Source of the DNA: Candidatus Wallbacteria bacterium
Lineage (GTDB): Bacteria; Muiribacteriota; UBA6191; JACPRK01
Reading direction: 5' to 3'
DNA length: 23,863 nt
Assembly: GCA_016199905.1 (NCBI GenBank)
Contig: JACQFU010000197.1
Coordinates: 1 to 23,863 of the forward strand
In this document: piece by piece, positions 23,016 through 23,863 of the stretch
Numbering within the stretch: the first letter of the stretch is position 1
Layout of the letters: the number at the start of each line of letters is the position of its first letter
Made by a program: the position numbers and the translations under genes
Notes under the pieces: model-generated
Told to the model about the DNA's origin: nothing
The model's database searches: none
Seen by the model: only the letters and a program-made list of their open reading frames with translations

Positions 23016-23863
23016 ATGATTCAGGTCCCGGGATATCGAATTGCGCGCAAGATTGCCGCAGGATCGTCCGGCACCGTTTACCTGGCCACCCAAGAGAACC
23101 TGGAACGACGAGTGGCGATCAAGGTGCTCGCGCCCGGCCTATTCGACGCCTGGGAGACACGGGTTCGGTTCCTTCGGGAGGCCAAGGTGCAGGCCAGCCT
23201 GGCCCACCCGGCCCTCGTGCGCGTCATCGACGCGGGGTTCTCCGAAGACCTGCCGTGGCTGGCGATGGAACTGGTGGAGGGAGGCTCGCTGCGATCGCTG
23301 CTGTCTCGATGCGGGCGGCTCGAGGTCGCCAAGGCCGTCGAGATCGGTGCTTCGATCGCGGGCGGACTTGCCCACGCCCACCGCAAGGACATCGTCCACC
23401 GCGACCTCAAGCCCGAAAACGTGTTGATGACCGAGGATGGCCGGGCGAAGGTGACCGACTTCGGCCTGGCTCGCGTGCTGAAAGGCGGCGAGACCCTGCG
23501 CACCGCCACCGGCGTGATCCTCGGAACCCCTGGCTACATCGCCCCGGAAGTGTTGCTCGGCCACCCGGTGCGGACGGCCGCCGATGTGTACGCGCTGGGC
23601 GTCATTCTCTTCGAGCTGATCGCAGGCGCAAAGCCCTTCGAGGCCGAAGGGATCGCGGAGCTGCTGAAGTTGCAGGTGACGGGGCAGGTCCCGTCCCTCG
23701 CAGCTCGTGAACCGAGCGTCTCGCCGGAGCTGGACGCTTTCGTCAGCCAGTGCCTGGCCCGGGCGCCGGACGAGCGGCCGTCGGCGGCGGCTGTCGAGGC
23801 CAGTCTTCGCGCGCAGGACTCTGGGCCGCGCTTCGCGGCAGGCTCCGCGGCCGCCTCGGGCAG
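23016..23863 (+). CDS. Ser/Thr protein kinase (3' end cut by window edge)
   Basis: 282 residues are visible and the frame is open to the end. The Hanks-type kinase domain (about 7-265) has Gly-rich loop AGSSGTV (15-21), Lys36 in VAIK, HRDLKPEN (128-135, Asp130), DFG (148-150), and GTPGYIAPE (170-178), so it should be active. The Ala/Ser-rich sequence at the edge looks like the start of a juxtamembrane linker; a TM helix and sensor domain probably follow outside the window. It is only about 35% similar by eye to the other kinase at 4498-6402, so they are separate paralogues. It begins 51 bp after the MFS gene with its own -10 box. Confidence 0.9.
   Translation, partial: MIQVPGYRIARKIAAGSSGTVYLATQENLERRVAIKVLAPGLFDAWETRVRFLREAKVQASLAHPALVRVIDAGFSEDLPWLAMELVEGGSLRSLLSRCGRLEVAKAVEIGASIAGGLAHAHRKDIVHRDLKPENVLMTEDGRAKVTDFGLARVLKGGETLRTATGVILGTPGYIAPEVLLGHPVRTAADVYALGVILFELIAGAKPFEAEGIAELLKLQVTGQVPSLAAREPSVSPELDAFVSQCLARAPDERPSAAAVEASLRAQDSGPRFAAGSAAASG

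Noticed and set aside
21546..23093. 515-codon minus-strand frame over the ATP-grasp/MFS region
   Set aside because: Highly charged, low-complexity translation; shadow of MFS codons.
1..23863. tRNA, rRNA, integrase or IS element
   Set aside because: No cloverleaf-like sequence, no rRNA segments, no transposase or integrase motifs were seen by eye; a tRNA scan was not possible here.

Overview
The window is 23.9 kb of high-GC, gene-dense bacterial DNA. I find no rRNA, tRNA, CRISPR array, transposase or phage gene. GTG and TTG starts are frequent, and some promoters appear to give very short leaders. The gene content suggests an Acidobacteriota-like (or similar environmental) genome. It includes a YfhO-type membrane protein, an M61 peptidase, Ser/Thr kinases, kelch-type and esterase paralogues, a COG1964/Tes-like radical SAM protein, and dispersed heptamer and G/C-hairpin repeats. 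The phylum is an inference from content, not a proof.

Layout, left to right. 1-1673 (minus): a secreted matrixin-like zinc metalloprotease followed by an enterochelin-esterase-like hydrolase that runs off the left edge. 1738-3132 (plus): a polytopic membrane protein of GT-C-like appearance. 3192-4391 (minus): a second esterase paralogue with an N-terminal starch-binding-like domain. 4498-6402 (minus): a membrane Ser/Thr kinase with an unknown C-terminal domain. 6496-7219 (plus): a 55-aa ORF overlapping an AbiEii/DUF6036-type nucleotidyltransferase. 6992-8534 (minus): a damaged kelch-repeat gene. 8656-10203 (plus): a circularly permuted ATP-grasp ligase. 10210-11273 (minus): a classical ATP-grasp ligase whose frame is broken at a run of seven C's. 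11406-13223 (minus): an M61/PDZ peptidase. 13224-13423: a block of four strong hairpins. 13424-15866 (minus): an operon of a six-TM protein, a zinc-ribbon membrane protein, an Lgt-like enzyme and the peroxiredoxin Bcp. 16003-17330 (plus): a Tes-like radical SAM gene with an internal deletion and frameshift. 17313-19736 (minus): a YfhO-family protein. 19775-22964 (plus): an operon of an esterase, an ATP-grasp ligase and an MFS transporter. 23016-end (plus): a Ser/Thr kinase cut by the window edge.

The most distinctive theme is the concentration of ATP-grasp carboxylate-amine/thiol ligases and alpha/beta-hydrolase esterases. There are three ATP-grasp genes, two of which (10210-11273 and 20536-21810) are visibly paralogous, and three esterases. 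One esterase, one ATP-grasp and one MFS exporter form a tight operon. A small-molecule amide-bond pathway (ligate, hydrolyse or transfer, export) would explain this; the product cannot be read from sequence.

Three genes are interrupted: the ATP-grasp at a homopolymer, the radical SAM by deletion, and the kelch gene by frameshift and truncation. At least the homopolymer case could be an assembly error. Heptamer tandem words lie at the ribosome-binding positions of three genes. Strong G/C hairpins cluster at 8553-8599 and 13246-13418.
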